Notes: a model not told the origin generated them from the letters alone. A DNA stretch of 64,000 nucleotides from a bacterium 1XD42-54 (GCA_003612585.1 RAZH01000001.1:310001-374000); one strand, 5' to 3'. Counted from the first letter of the stretch, positions 52,101 through 61,761 are shown. Numbers and translations: made by a program.

Positions 52101-52841
52101 TTGCTCCGGTTGCAGAACGACCAATTCCGCTTCACCATCTTCATCCATATCTTTCACATACCAGTCAAGTGCGTCTTCGTTAAGCATATGGACATGTGCT
52201 TCTATAGAAAGCGTTTCTGTATCTAATAAATTATCTTTATCTAATGTTTTTACTTTAGGCAACAAAAGAAGTAAGCCTTCCGGTGTGATTTCATGTGCTT
52301 TCCAGTCAGCCACTGCTAAAATAACTGACTCCTTTAATTTCTCATACGCTTCATCCTCCGACTGCCCTATCTGGTCGATTTTTTCTATAGCAACGTTTAT
52401 ATTATTATCCGCTAAGGCAAGAAATGCTTCGCAAAGCATTACGTTCTCCTCACTATTCCTATAGTTTATCCCTGAGAACCGTTCTAATGCTTCACCATAC
52501 ACGCCCTGTCTCAAAAGCTTTACTGCGTCATTATATTCTTGTTCTGGCAATATACGAAACCAGAGAATCGCTGCTGCAGCTGCCATCCCCACGAGTAAAA
52601 CAGCTGTCGCTTTAAGAGTTCTTGCTTTTCTTTTCTTACTCTTCTCTGCGGCTCTTTTTCGTTGCTCCAGTTCTTTTATCTCATCTTTATATTTTTGATT
52701 CAGTTCATTTGCTTCACTCTGGGCACTGGCATCATAAGGAAACCATTTTTCATGATAGGCACAAAAACCTGCCTTCCCACTTGCAGATATTTTTTCAAAT
52801 GGCCGACCACACTGCGGGCATTCCCGGAATTTATCGAACAT
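49113..52841 (-). CDS. Zinc-ribbon / TM / TPR-like / pre-peptidase C-terminal (PPC) repeat giant membrane protein
   Basis: CPQCGRPF...CAYHEKWF; TM TAVLLVGMAAAAAILWF; helical repeat region; three PPC-like repeats beginning EENNNPESANAI, EQESNDTPDTATQI and EAEPNDTLARATEL. Confidence 0.75.
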   Translation of the reverse strand: MFDKFRECPQCGRPFEKISASGKAGFCAYHEKWFPYDASAQSEANELNQKYKDEIKELEQRKRAAEKSKKRKARTLKATAVLLVGMAAAAAILWFRILPEQEYNDAVKLLRQGVYGEALERFSGINYRNSEENVMLCEAFLALADNNINVAIEKIDQIGQSEDEAYEKLKESVILAVADWKAHEITPEGLLLLLPKVKTLDKDNLLDTETLSIEAHVHMLNEDALDWYVKDMDEDGEAELVVLQPEQIVTVYRMNLETNEKVVINENAMADCLVQFGDRILGKDADEALVLYQAAYKAASTVDCAKKLGNIYQKRASEEEAEKDYEAALTDAKYAYDLIGEDEAFQFLYDMEIRKCYAEADKADGLQEWAAFADVYSKAIERHGLSEDYKLKTAEIHLEYAKDLASHKDPYCVEEFKEAYNYGADIYGILEDTAEVLDLCKTRIDLRKLAVEISETDIEKQGVQKQKLKEELIKSLQEWERLKIDPQDVFVLIEYAKEIGIEDGDTEGVYHSAALKVASEETMLSDYEFIDWNQDGREELLAVTEEGVLEIYAFEAEFKQVWNTETDLQRPAIELVSHDFLLEAEASCSFASYSYGDGKIQKLIGMEGLTNYKRDGKKITFGKPLNGSIERNTCYEYSLDALSVPPTVVEIDWQEDQYPYPETPEETIQRFFEAKGYGIEEEAGLLQAEALYGKLGFGFDVPEDMPEAPYEVESSAYYTEAGIVLEEVRYQSEGKECKIYAAVIYDSGWKIVGFSDAFAPGMDERESNTEMPLLSLNAAVTDKLQDSEDKHIYRMLLPEASRVQMFWKAGEKQGKRTAFYVSLYDAEDLSEALTAYELKLSPARQMATPLFLKAGVYYIQVEAKSYEDCEYELTMEAQAEQYVEQEENNNPESANAIEVNQEYRASLFQKNDVDCFVFRLDAPGAVDVVLQADDIDSKKSRYEVKLFNLINGRLLSQNQMLGNVKTASMGKVYLSEGQYMVQVSPGKEWSSWDYGLTVEYQKAEAIEQESNDTPDTATQISLNTAVSGSFGIEGDVDCYSLTLDQDMVIQPKLAFAPLESSSKTYVLTVLGETDSLFTINIGGKESGKVIAPIALKAGTYTIKLENPQFIHQDYSLTVAAMQIDAAEAEPNDTLARATELAMGQTLTGVLSTQEDIDWYRVSFSEDTMVTLSFQFEQTASSKTAFALQLEQNGKSQWSVNVKGESGGLRQKLQIPAGEYYLRVKAGNRIGAVYTVGLENIAE

Positions 52842-52887
52842 AGTTTTTCCCTCAATTCATTTTGTCATTAACCAAATATGGAATATA

Positions 52888-52911
52888 AATCAAAAGGTGT
52901 ACCTTTTGATT
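52888..52911. repeat. Palindromic recombination/operator site L: AATCAAAAGGT-GT-ACCTTTTGATT
   Basis: 11-bp arms around a 2-bp GT core. The inner 20-mer (52890-52909) is the exact reverse complement of the 20-mer at 53028-53047. Confidence 0.85.
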
Positions 52912-52978
52912 CATGTTTCATTCCCAGTTATATTTGTCAAAATTTCATAAATTCCAAACTACACAATTGTGAAATCCA

Positions 52979-53007
52979 TTGATTTCCATATGATTTTGTG
53001 CTAAAAT
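52979..53007 (+). promoter_or_regulatory. Promoter-like TTGATT-N17-TAAAAT with extended -10 (TGC), pointing away from the ESCRT-like operon
   Basis: -35 at 52979-52984, 17-nt spacer, TGC-TAAAAT at 52999-53007. It lies between the two inverted sites. Confidence 0.4.
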
Positions 53008-53018
53008 AAGGCTTAGAA

Positions 53019-53665
<647 letters not shown>

Positions 53666-53731
53666 CCGGATCCCTCCTATTTTCGTATCATAAAAACAGC
53701 CTGCTCCACACAGACTGTTTTATAATAAACG

Positions 53732-53920
53732 CTAATTTTGGCAAACCTCTCGCTTAAATACATCAAGAAATCCCTCTACATCCTCCGACGGTTCTTTTGA
53801 ATACAGGATTCCATAAGGAACCTTATAATCCCATCTGACAGGAAGCGTTATTAAAAACGGGTGAATGTCCGCCCATGCGTCAAGCGTAAGCAGTAATGCC
53901 CCGGTTCTGACCATGATCAA
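53732..53920 (-). pseudogene. LysR-type regulator C-terminal fragment
   Basis: DAWADIHPFLITLPVRWDYKVPYGILYSKEPSEDVEGFLDVF resembles the end of a LysR effector domain. No HTH present. Confidence 0.45.
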
Positions 53921-53969
53921 CCCACGTACAGGTCACGGAGCGTCAGCTCTTTCTTTTCCACTAGGGGAT

Positions 53970-54601
53970 GTCCTTTGGTATCTTCGGTCTGGAAGTCTAT
54001 ACCTTCTCAGTTGGCAAAAGAGAACAAAAAATTCATTTACAAGGTTGTCAAAGAAGGGGCCAGAGCCCGTGAATATGAGAACGCTCTACAGTGGCTGGTA
54101 GATGCCTGACTGGTGCATAAAATCTATCGCAGCTTCACTCCTGGCCTTCCTGTAGCCGCTTATGATAACCTGTCAGCTTTTAAGATTTATCTGGTAGATG
54201 TGGGTTTGCTCCGCCGCCTGGCGCAGTTAACGCCCACCGCCTTCGGTGAGGGCAATCGCCTGTTCACCGAATTCAAAGGCACATTGACTGAGAACTTTGT
54301 ACTTCAAACCCTGGTTACTCAGTTTGAAGTGACTCCCCGCTACCGGACACAGACCAATCCTCCGTACGAGGTGGATTTCCTGATCCAGCGGGAGAATGAT
54401 ATTTTTCCTGTTGAAGTCAAATCCGAATCTAATACATCCAGCAAGAGCCTTAAGAAGTTCAAGGAACTGTTCCCTGATAAGGCAAAGCTCCGTGTACGCT
54501 TCTCCCTGGGCAATCTGAAACTGGAGGATGATGTGCTGAATATCCCGCTGTTCATGTCTGATCAAACAGATCGACTAATTGGCTTGGCATTAGAACAGTG
54601 A
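53970..54601 (+). pseudogene. ATP-binding protein/DUF4143 C-terminal fragment with in-frame TGA
   Basis: VWKSIPSQLAKENKKFIYKVVKEGARAREYENALQWLVDA*LVHKIYRSFTPGLPVAAYDNLSAFKIYLVDVGLL...YEVDFLIQ...PVEVKS. TGA at 54107-54109; the N-terminal AAA part is missing. Confidence 0.75.
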
Positions 54602-54765
54602 CAGACGAAGCTTTAACAAAAACAAGGCATTGTATCATTCGGCAATCACAACAGGGAGCTTGTTTTCAATATGCTCTTTTCCTCATGGGTGCGGTCAAGA
54701 TGGAAGGCCGTGTCGTTAGAGAAATGATGGGCTTGTAAAGGAGGACGCAATGGAGCGGTGGAAAC

Positions 54766-55164
54766 TTATAGCTCCACCCCTTCAATATCCAGAAATTGCG
54801 CTACGGTCATGCACTTGGGATGTTCCATATTTAGACTAAGGAAATCCTTGTCACCCGTCAGTATGATGTCAATGCCATAGAGGATGGCGGCATTTAGGAT
54901 AGGCTGGTCCTTTGCATCCCGTATCAACTTTTGTGCGTGGGGAGCAGCGGGGATTAAATCGTAAGAAAGCTCCGTCAGTAATACTTCCGCATCGGGCAGA
55001 GCCTGCGGTGTTTTCCTGTTAAGAACTTCCCGAAATTCCGTCAGATTCTGGTCACACAAGACCATTTCATGGTTTTCTGCGGTATATACTAATGCTTTCG
55101 CAGGTTTTGACCGTGGGAACAGTACGGCGGAAATCAGAATGTTGGTATCTACAAGTATCTTCAT
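54766..55164 (-). CDS. PIN-domain toxin
   Basis: MKILVDTNILISAVLFPRSKPAKAL...DAKDQPILNAAILYGIDIILTGDKDFL. Confidence 0.85.
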   Translation of the reverse strand: MKILVDTNILISAVLFPRSKPAKALVYTAENHEMVLCDQNLTEFREVLNRKTPQALPDAEVLLTELSYDLIPAAPHAQKLIRDAKDQPILNAAILYGIDIILTGDKDFLSLNMEHPKCMTVAQFLDIEGVEL

Positions 55165-55421
55165 TCTTTTCCCTTTCCGTAGCGCACTTCGTCAACCAAA
55201 GCCTGTACGTCATCCTCGTTATACACGCCCATCTGCTCGGCAACGCCCTCGAATGCTTTCTGGGCTTTATAAATTGCTTGTGCGGAAGCGTTGTTGATGA
55301 CGACCTCGCCGCTTGGTTTCTGGAAGAACAGTATCTTGTCGCCAGATTTCAGACCGAGCAGACGGCGTATCTCGGCAGGCACGGTAATCTGCCCATTGGC
55401 AGAGATTTTTGCTAAGTTCAT
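55161..55421 (-). CDS. AbrB/MazE-family antitoxin
   Basis: AKISANGQITVPAEIRRLLGLKSGDKILFF; 4-nt overlap with the PIN toxin. Confidence 0.85.
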   Translation of the reverse strand: MNLAKISANGQITVPAEIRRLLGLKSGDKILFFQKPSGEVVINNASAQAIYKAQKAFEGVAEQMGVYNEDDVQALVDEVRYGKGKE

Positions 55422-55578
55422 ATAAACCATCCTTTCTTATGGCTGTACCGCCTGGCACAGTCGAATATACAGAATTCTTGAAATCTAAAGAATACTTTAG
55501 ACTTCTACCTCTATTATATCCCAAAACCAGAGAAAGTAAATGGATTTCAAAAAGATTTTCAACCGAATATCAAATATT

Positions 55579-56980
55579 CTATTTCTCCAGCAAATTTCTG
55601 ACAATCTGCTGCCTGGACCGCTCCTGCCGGAGCTCCTCCAGGCACAGGCTCCCCTTGTTCCTGCCCATCCGGTCCAGAAACAGAATCTTATTGCACAAGG
55701 CTCCCCAGCTCGTCCGCGTCCGGTGAAATCAGGAGCACGCAGGCGCCTTCCTCGAGAAGGCTGTGAATCTCACGGTATACTATGCTGTGCGTCCACATGT
55801 CGATGCCGAGCGTCGGGTGTACGATCACGTATATCTGCGGCTTGAGAATTCTGCATTTCCTAAGCGCCAGTAAAAATGCCTGCAAATGCGATAGCGCCGC
55901 AGGCAGCATCCCGCCGTCTACGCCATCCATATCCCTGAAACAGTTTTCACTGATATAGTCCTGCACCTCCTTTTGCATTTTTCCGTACTTCCGCCCCATA
56001 AGCAGCGGTGTAAAAAAGTTCACGCTCTCATACAGCTTCATTGTGGGAAAAAGAGCCGTATGGTACGGGGCTTCCGGAATGAGCACAATCCCGTTTCGAA
56101 GCGCGTCTGCGGCGCCTGCAAATTTCTTATTCTCCTGCTTTACAGAAAGGCTGCCGCCCTGCAGCGGTCTGAGCCCGAACAGGGCCTCCGCAATCTCCAC
56201 CTCCTCCAGGCGGTACAGCTCTTCCCCGGTTTCGATGACCGGCTCCGGTTCCTTCGGCACAGCGTTCCCGGCAAGCAGCCGGATTACCGCGATATCGGAA
56301 AACTCGTCCTGAAACAGAACCCGCACGATCCTGCCTGCCTTTAATACGGCCGTCCGCCTCGCCTTATGTAAAATCGAATCGATTCCCTGCTGCACATACA
56401 CAACCGCAATTCCTGCGTCAGTCATGCCCCTGATCAGGTCTGACAGACGCCTGTACTGACTCTCCGTATATCCCGCCGTAATGCAGTCAAGAATCACCAT
56501 GCGTGCCCCGGATACAAGCGCCCGCGCCAGCAAAGCCAGATGCGTATCCGCCTTATTCAGCGCAGCAACCGGGGATTCCAGATCCAGCCCCACGTCCCAC
56601 TTTGTACAAATATCCCGGATCCTCCTGCGCAGTTTCTTCTGCGTCCTGATCAGCCCGTATTTTTGCATAAACACAGGCAGCCCGATATTCTCATACAGAT
56701 CCATGCTTTCAATCAGGCGGTTGTGGTAATACATATACATGATGTGATGCTTCGCTAATGCATCCGTATCGCGCATACGGACAGCTTCGCCATCCAGATA
56801 AACAGTGCCGGAATCCGGCTGGCACAGCCCGCACAGCAGCTTCGCCAGAGCGGTTTTCTCGGACTGGTTCTGCCCCACAATACCGAGCAGCTCTCCCTGA
56901 TAAATAGTAAGCTGAATATCCTCCAGAATCGTCTCACACGAAAGATTCACATGCTCCAGCCTCAGAAATTCATATCTCAT
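55579..56980 (-). pseudogene. Degenerate sugar-type ABC ATPase (RbsA/MglA-like), C-terminus frameshifted
   Basis: Walker A GQNQSEKT (Gly to Glu) and Walker B region MVILDCITAG (no catalytic Glu). ORF ends at 55688, but +1 frame reads ALCNKILFLDRMGRNKGSLCLEELRQERSRQQIVRNLLEK* to 55579. Confidence 0.65.
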
Positions 56981-57959
56981 TTACTTTTTCCTCAATCGAC
57001 CTTGCCCAGCGCTCATCCACTGCGGGAATCGTCACCTCCACATTTGTGCCGAATCCCTCCGTGCTGGAAAAATACAGGCCAAACGTTTCCCCAAAATACA
57101 GCTTGATTCGCTGGTCCACATTGTAAATTGCCATGCCGCGCTCCGTCTGCGGCTTGATCTTGTCAGCTGTAATGTCATTCAGCCATTTCACCGTTTCCGT
57201 CGTCATCCCGCAGCCGTCGTCCGAAATGTGCAAAACCACCCGCTGATCGGAGCGCTCCATGCGCACCTGGATCCTGCCCTTGCCTGTTTTCTGTGTCAGG
57301 CCGTGGCTGATCGCATTTTCAATCAGCGGTTGCAGTGTCATTTTCGGAATATAGAGATTCTCCAGATCGATTTCCTCTTTCTCGTTCAGATACTCAATCG
57401 AAAACCGTTTTTGAAAACGGTACTGCTGAATCAGAAAATAATGCCTGATATTATTCACTTCCTCCGCCAGCGTCACCATACGTCCCTTCTGGCTGATGCT
57501 GTAGCGGAAATAGGCCGCCAGGGCTTCCGTCATATTGGCGATCTCCATCTCCCCGTCAATATACGCCTTGCCGCGGATGGACTCCAGGGAATTGTACAGA
57601 AAATGTGGCTTGATCTGCCCTTGCAGATACCGGATCTCCGCCTGCCGGATCAGCATGTCCGCCTGGTATCCCTTTTCATAATTAATAATAATGCTGTCAA
57701 TCAGCCCTTTCAATTCGCAGTCAGGCATAACTGCCGCAATCTCGTTCAGCGTTAGCTGCTTCTTCTGAAAACCGAGAAGCAGGTTCTTCCTTTTTCGTAA
57801 CGGAACCATAAATAAAACAATAAAAACAAGCAGAACGGCTACTGCGCTCAGAAAACGGACGCATGGCCCGCACAGTGCAGCCATTGTCTGCACCAGCAGC
57901 AGGATGCTGAATCCAATGCTGCACTGAAACAAATGAAAGCAATTTTTTCTGTTTTTCAT
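56970..57959 (-). CDS. Sensor histidine kinase (YesM-like)
   Basis: QIKPHFLYNSLESIRGKAY, PLIENAISHGLTQKTGKG, DDGCGMT. Confidence 0.9.
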   Translation of the reverse strand: MKNRKNCFHLFQCSIGFSILLLVQTMAALCGPCVRFLSAVAVLLVFIVLFMVPLRKRKNLLLGFQKKQLTLNEIAAVMPDCELKGLIDSIIINYEKGYQADMLIRQAEIRYLQGQIKPHFLYNSLESIRGKAYIDGEMEIANMTEALAAYFRYSISQKGRMVTLAEEVNNIRHYFLIQQYRFQKRFSIEYLNEKEEIDLENLYIPKMTLQPLIENAISHGLTQKTGKGRIQVRMERSDQRVVLHISDDGCGMTTETVKWLNDITADKIKPQTERGMAIYNVDQRIKLYFGETFGLYFSSTEGFGTNVEVTIPAVDERWARSIEEKVNEI

Positions 57960-59544
57960 AAATGTATTTTCCTGTATTTCTTCGGTGTGATTCCAACACG
58001 TTTTTTGAACTGTTTACTGAAATGGCGTTCATCATCGTATCCTACGAGACGCGCAATCTCGGAAACATGGTAATTGATATTTTTCAGAAGTTGCTTCGCC
58101 TGCTCCATCCGGTACTCGATCAGGAAATTGATGACCGTATCTCCCGTTTCTTTTTTAAATAAAGTTCCAAAATACACCGGATTCAGCGACACCTGCTCTG
58201 CAAGCTCCTCCAGGGACAGCGGATGCATGTAATTCTTATAAATATAATCTTTTGCCCTTTTTACCACCGCACTCTCATAGATTCTGTGTTTTTCCCGGAT
58301 GCCGTCCACATCCATTTTCAGGCCTTTTTTCACCTCTGCCTGTAGCTCCTGCAGCGTATTGCAAAACAGATAGTCTGCGGTAAGCTCCGTCTGATATCCT
58401 TCTGCCTCATAAATTCCCTGCACAGACCGCAGATACACCCGCGTAATTTCTTCCGCCATCCGATATAAGACAGACGCATCCCGGGGATATTCTCTGCGCA
58501 CTCCTTCATACGCTGCGTACACGCACCGCTCCAGCTGCTCATAATCAAACACCTCCGCGGCCCGTTCCAGCTGCCGGATTTGCACCTGGTCAAGAAGACA
58601 CCTTTTTTCTTCCCGGAATTCATTCCGGATGATCAGCTTATTGCACCCCAAAAGCAGTCTCTCTTCCAGGGCCCCGCGGGCCGAAATAGCAGATTTCCAG
58701 ATTTCTTCCTCCTCCGTAACTGCGCATCCGGCCCCGACCGTAACCTGGCAGAGCTTCATTTTCATCAGTTCATTCGAACCTGATGGAGCGTGTCCTGAAG
58801 CGCCGCTTCGATTCTCATCCATTCCTGCGCCGGATAATGCAGGAGAAACAGCTCCCCGCGGACCTGTTCCACAGAGCTGCACAGAGGCTCTGCCGCCTGC
58901 CTGATCTTTTCACAGACACACTTCATGCAGTTTTCCCGGTAGACTGCTACAACGCCTTCCTCCTGCACGTCCAGAAGCACGTGAAGAACCCGAAATTCTC
59001 CGTCCAAAAGCACAGAAAACCCTTCCGCCTTTTCCGGCGCCAGGTGTCCTTCCCGTCTGCCTGGCGGCAGCACAAGCTTCCGCAAAAATTCTTCCTTCAG
59101 CTTTCTTTTCGCATCGTGCATATCCTCAAGCAGCTGTGTCCGGGCCTCCTGCTCCTCCTGAACCGTCCGCTGTTCCTCGACAATTTTCCGGAGAACACTC
59201 TGCAGCTCTTTCTGATTGATCGGTTTGAGGATATAATCGCTCACCCCGTATTTGATCGCTGTCTGTGCATAAGAAAAGCAGTCAAATCCGCTGATCACAA
59301 CAAAGTGAACCGGATGCTCCTGATACAGCGCTCTGCTTCTTCGAATCAGTTCAAGTCCGTCAATCCCCGGCATGCGGATATCGGTAATCACAATGTCAGG
59401 CCGTTCTGTCTGAATACATTCCCACACGTCAAGGCCGTCCGAGGCAAGCCCGGCCAGCTCGATCCCAAACTCCTCCCACTGTACCATTGCCGAAATCATC
59501 TGACAGATATACGGCTCGTCGTCCACCACAATTGCTCTCAACAT
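57956..59544 (-). pseudogene. REC-AraC response regulator split by a frameshift (58765-59544 and 57956-58882)
   Basis: N-terminal ORF (IVVDDEPYICQM, VITDIRMPGIDG, YILKPINQKE) ends HQVRMN*. The overlapping ORF continues the same protein (LMKMKLCQVTVGAGCAV...AraC HTH) in another frame. Confidence 0.7.
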
Positions 59545-59606
59545 AGCTTTGTCACCCTGACCTCTCCTTCAGAATTGGTGGTTGCGAAACTGCTTCGAAA
59601 AAGGCG

Positions 59607-59682
59607 TCCCCTGGAAAAGCATATAAAAACAGGGTTCCGACGCAAACAAGTCACCCTTTATTTTATATGCTTTTTCAGGGGA
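59607..59682. repeat. Long inverted repeat (22-bp arms, 1 mismatch) between the ABC operon and the RR-HK genes
   Basis: TCCCCTGGAAAAGCATATAAAA / TTTTATATGCTTTTTCAGGGGA. Confidence 0.8.
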
Positions 59683-59815
59683 CTGACTTTGAAAAACAGC
59701 TTCACAAACGCCTGCAGGCAGACAGTACACCTCAAATGAGCGGTACCATCTGCCTAAACCTTACTTGATATGATGTTCTTTGTCAAAAAATGTCTGTACT
59801 TTTCTATCTGTACCT

Positions 59816-60784
59816 CTATTTTTCTGCGGCATATTCCTCCGCTGCCTCTACGACCCAGCTCATGTGCTCGGCCGGTGTGCTCTCCTCGATGGAACAGTCG
59901 GCAGAAAGAATCAGGCCCTGGTCTCCGGCCTCCCGGATAATCCGCTTCGTCTCGTCTTTAATGCTCTGCCTGTCCCCGCAGTACAGGATGCCTTCCGGGT
60001 TCCGGTCAAAGCCTCCCATGACATTCGTGCCCGGTTTAAAATAGCTGCGTCCCTGGCCAAGCGTCATTGCCTCAGGATAAACGCCCCAGTTCACGGTTTT
60101 GTAATCCAGATCCTTCCATACCTCCATATGGTTCGGTTCATTTGCCCAGGAGCACATATGAATGATATTGTTCTCATAGCGGTCGTTCGCTGCTTTGAGG
60201 TAGCGCTCGTCCCACGGATGCAGTATTTCCATGTACTCTTCAACGGAAAAACGCCATTTTTCACCGTTTTGCAGGGAAAGAAACAGGCCGTCAATTCCGG
60301 TCTTTGCCTTCAGCTCATCCATCAGCAGCTCGTGATCTTCCATGATCACATTCATCGCATGCTTGATGCACTCCGGGTTTTCCCGGTACAGCTTATGGAA
60401 GTACCAGTGCCCGCCAACCTTTCCGGGCATCGTATGCCGGATTGTCGAAAACGGGGAATAAAACATGTAGAACATCGGGACGTCCGGCAGCGCCTCCGCC
60501 ATACGCGCGGCGCGGTCTACCTGGCCCGCGATATAGTAATCATCCTTTTTGTGCGGTTGGATTTTCCCCCAGTCCTCCGGCGTCAGAAGCGGTCCTGCCC
60601 AGTGAAAATGCATATATCCGTCTATTCCGATACAATACAAATCCATGTTCGCATCTCTGCAGTAATCCGTCTGAAATGTTACCGTATTATCGTACAGGTT
60701 CGGACAGTGCCCGTAAAAGGTCACGGGAACACGGTCCACCTTTTCTCCATGCATCGCTACAAGTACTCGTTCTCTCTTATTCAA
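59816..60784 (-). CDS. Uroporphyrinogen decarboxylase-family protein (possible corrinoid/methyl transferase)
   Basis: MNKRERVLVAMHGEKVDRVPV start; URO-D-like barrel; KPGTNVMGGFDRNPEGIL; ILSADCSIEESTPAEH. Confidence 0.8.
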   Translation of the reverse strand: MNKRERVLVAMHGEKVDRVPVTFYGHCPNLYDNTVTFQTDYCRDANMDLYCIGIDGYMHFHWAGPLLTPEDWGKIQPHKKDDYYIAGQVDRAARMAEALPDVPMFYMFYSPFSTIRHTMPGKVGGHWYFHKLYRENPECIKHAMNVIMEDHELLMDELKAKTGIDGLFLSLQNGEKWRFSVEEYMEILHPWDERYLKAANDRYENNIIHMCSWANEPNHMEVWKDLDYKTVNWGVYPEAMTLGQGRSYFKPGTNVMGGFDRNPEGILYCGDRQSIKDETKRIIREAGDQGLILSADCSIEESTPAEHMSWVVEAAEEYAAEK

Positions 60785-60804
60785 AATAGTTTCCTCCTGA
60801 TTCT

Positions 60805-61761
60805 TTACGCCTCCCGCGCCTCATTCGCATACAGCATCCGGAAGCAGTTAATTCCTACTACTACAAGCAGTATCACACCCTTGCAGATCATCTGCCCGTA
60901 TGTATTCACACCCATAATACCAAATCCGTTACTGATCACGCCCATGACCAGCGTTCCGATGATCACCTGCGTCACCTTACCCTTGCCGCCTTCCATGGCC
61001 ACGCCGCCCACAACAACGGCCGTAATCACATCCATCTCCATCCCGGTTCCTGCGTTTGCCTGACCTGCACCGATACGTGCCGTACAGATGACACCGGCCA
61101 GTCCGACAAAGAAACTGGAAATCACATAAGCAAGAATCTTAATCCTGCGGGTGCCAAGTCCGGAAAGCCTTGCTACCTCCTCGCTGCTGCCCACTGCATA
61201 AATGTAGCGCCCGAGATACGTTTTCGCCATCACAAAATGTGCCAGGGCAAACACGGCTGCCAGAAACAGAACCGGAATCGGTATCGGTCCAAGATAGCCC
61301 TGTCCGATAAATTTCATCCCATCCGGAAGACCGTAGATCGGCATTCCGCCCGTGATCGTAAACGACACGCCCTCCAGAACCTTCATCATTGCCAGCGTTG
61401 CAATAAACAGCGGCATATTCGTAGCCGTAATAAACAGGCCGTTCAGGCATCCCACGCCCGTTGTCACAAGAATTCCAATCACGCACGCCACAACCGGCGG
61501 CGCACTCTGCTTCGTAATCAGCCATGCGCACAGTACCGTACAAAGCGACAGGTTCGTTCCTACCGACAGGTCGATTCCTCCGGAAATGATAACCACAGCC
61601 ATTCCCGCAGCCACAATTCCCATAATGGAGCACTGCCTGAGAATGTTAAACATATTTTTCATGGTTGCAAAGCCTGTCGTTGTGATGCTGAAAATAATAA
61701 CCATGATTACGAGCAGTAATATGACCATATTTTTCTTTAAAAACTCAAGTACTGATTTCAT
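60805..61761 (-). CDS. Sugar ABC transporter permease (RbsC-like)
   Basis: Multi-TM; GMAVVIISGGIDLSVGTNLSL and GTRRIKILAYVISSFFVGLAGVI typical of RbsC-family permeases. Confidence 0.92.
   Translation of the reverse strand: MKSVLEFLKKNMVILLLVIMVIIFSITTTGFATMKNMFNILRQCSIMGIVAAGMAVVIISGGIDLSVGTNLSLCTVLCAWLITKQSAPPVVACVIGILVTTGVGCLNGLFITATNMPLFIATLAMMKVLEGVSFTITGGMPIYGLPDGMKFIGQGYLGPIPIPVLFLAAVFALAHFVMAKTYLGRYIYAVGSSEEVARLSGLGTRRIKILAYVISSFFVGLAGVICTARIGAGQANAGTGMEMDVITAVVVGGVAMEGGKGKVTQVIIGTLVMGVISNGFGIMGVNTYGQMICKGVILLVVVGINCFRMLYANEAREA

Noticed and set aside
54107-54109. In-frame TGA as possible selenocysteine
   Set aside because: The gene is 5'-truncated, the expected residue is Gly (WLVDAGLVHK), and no SECIS-like hairpin is apparent.
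58783-59739. 318-aa plus-strand ORF
   Set aside because: Antisense to the response regulator; no motif.
59780-61063. 427-aa plus-strand ORF
   Set aside because: Antisense to the clear URO-D and permease genes; low-complexity translation with no recognisable domain.
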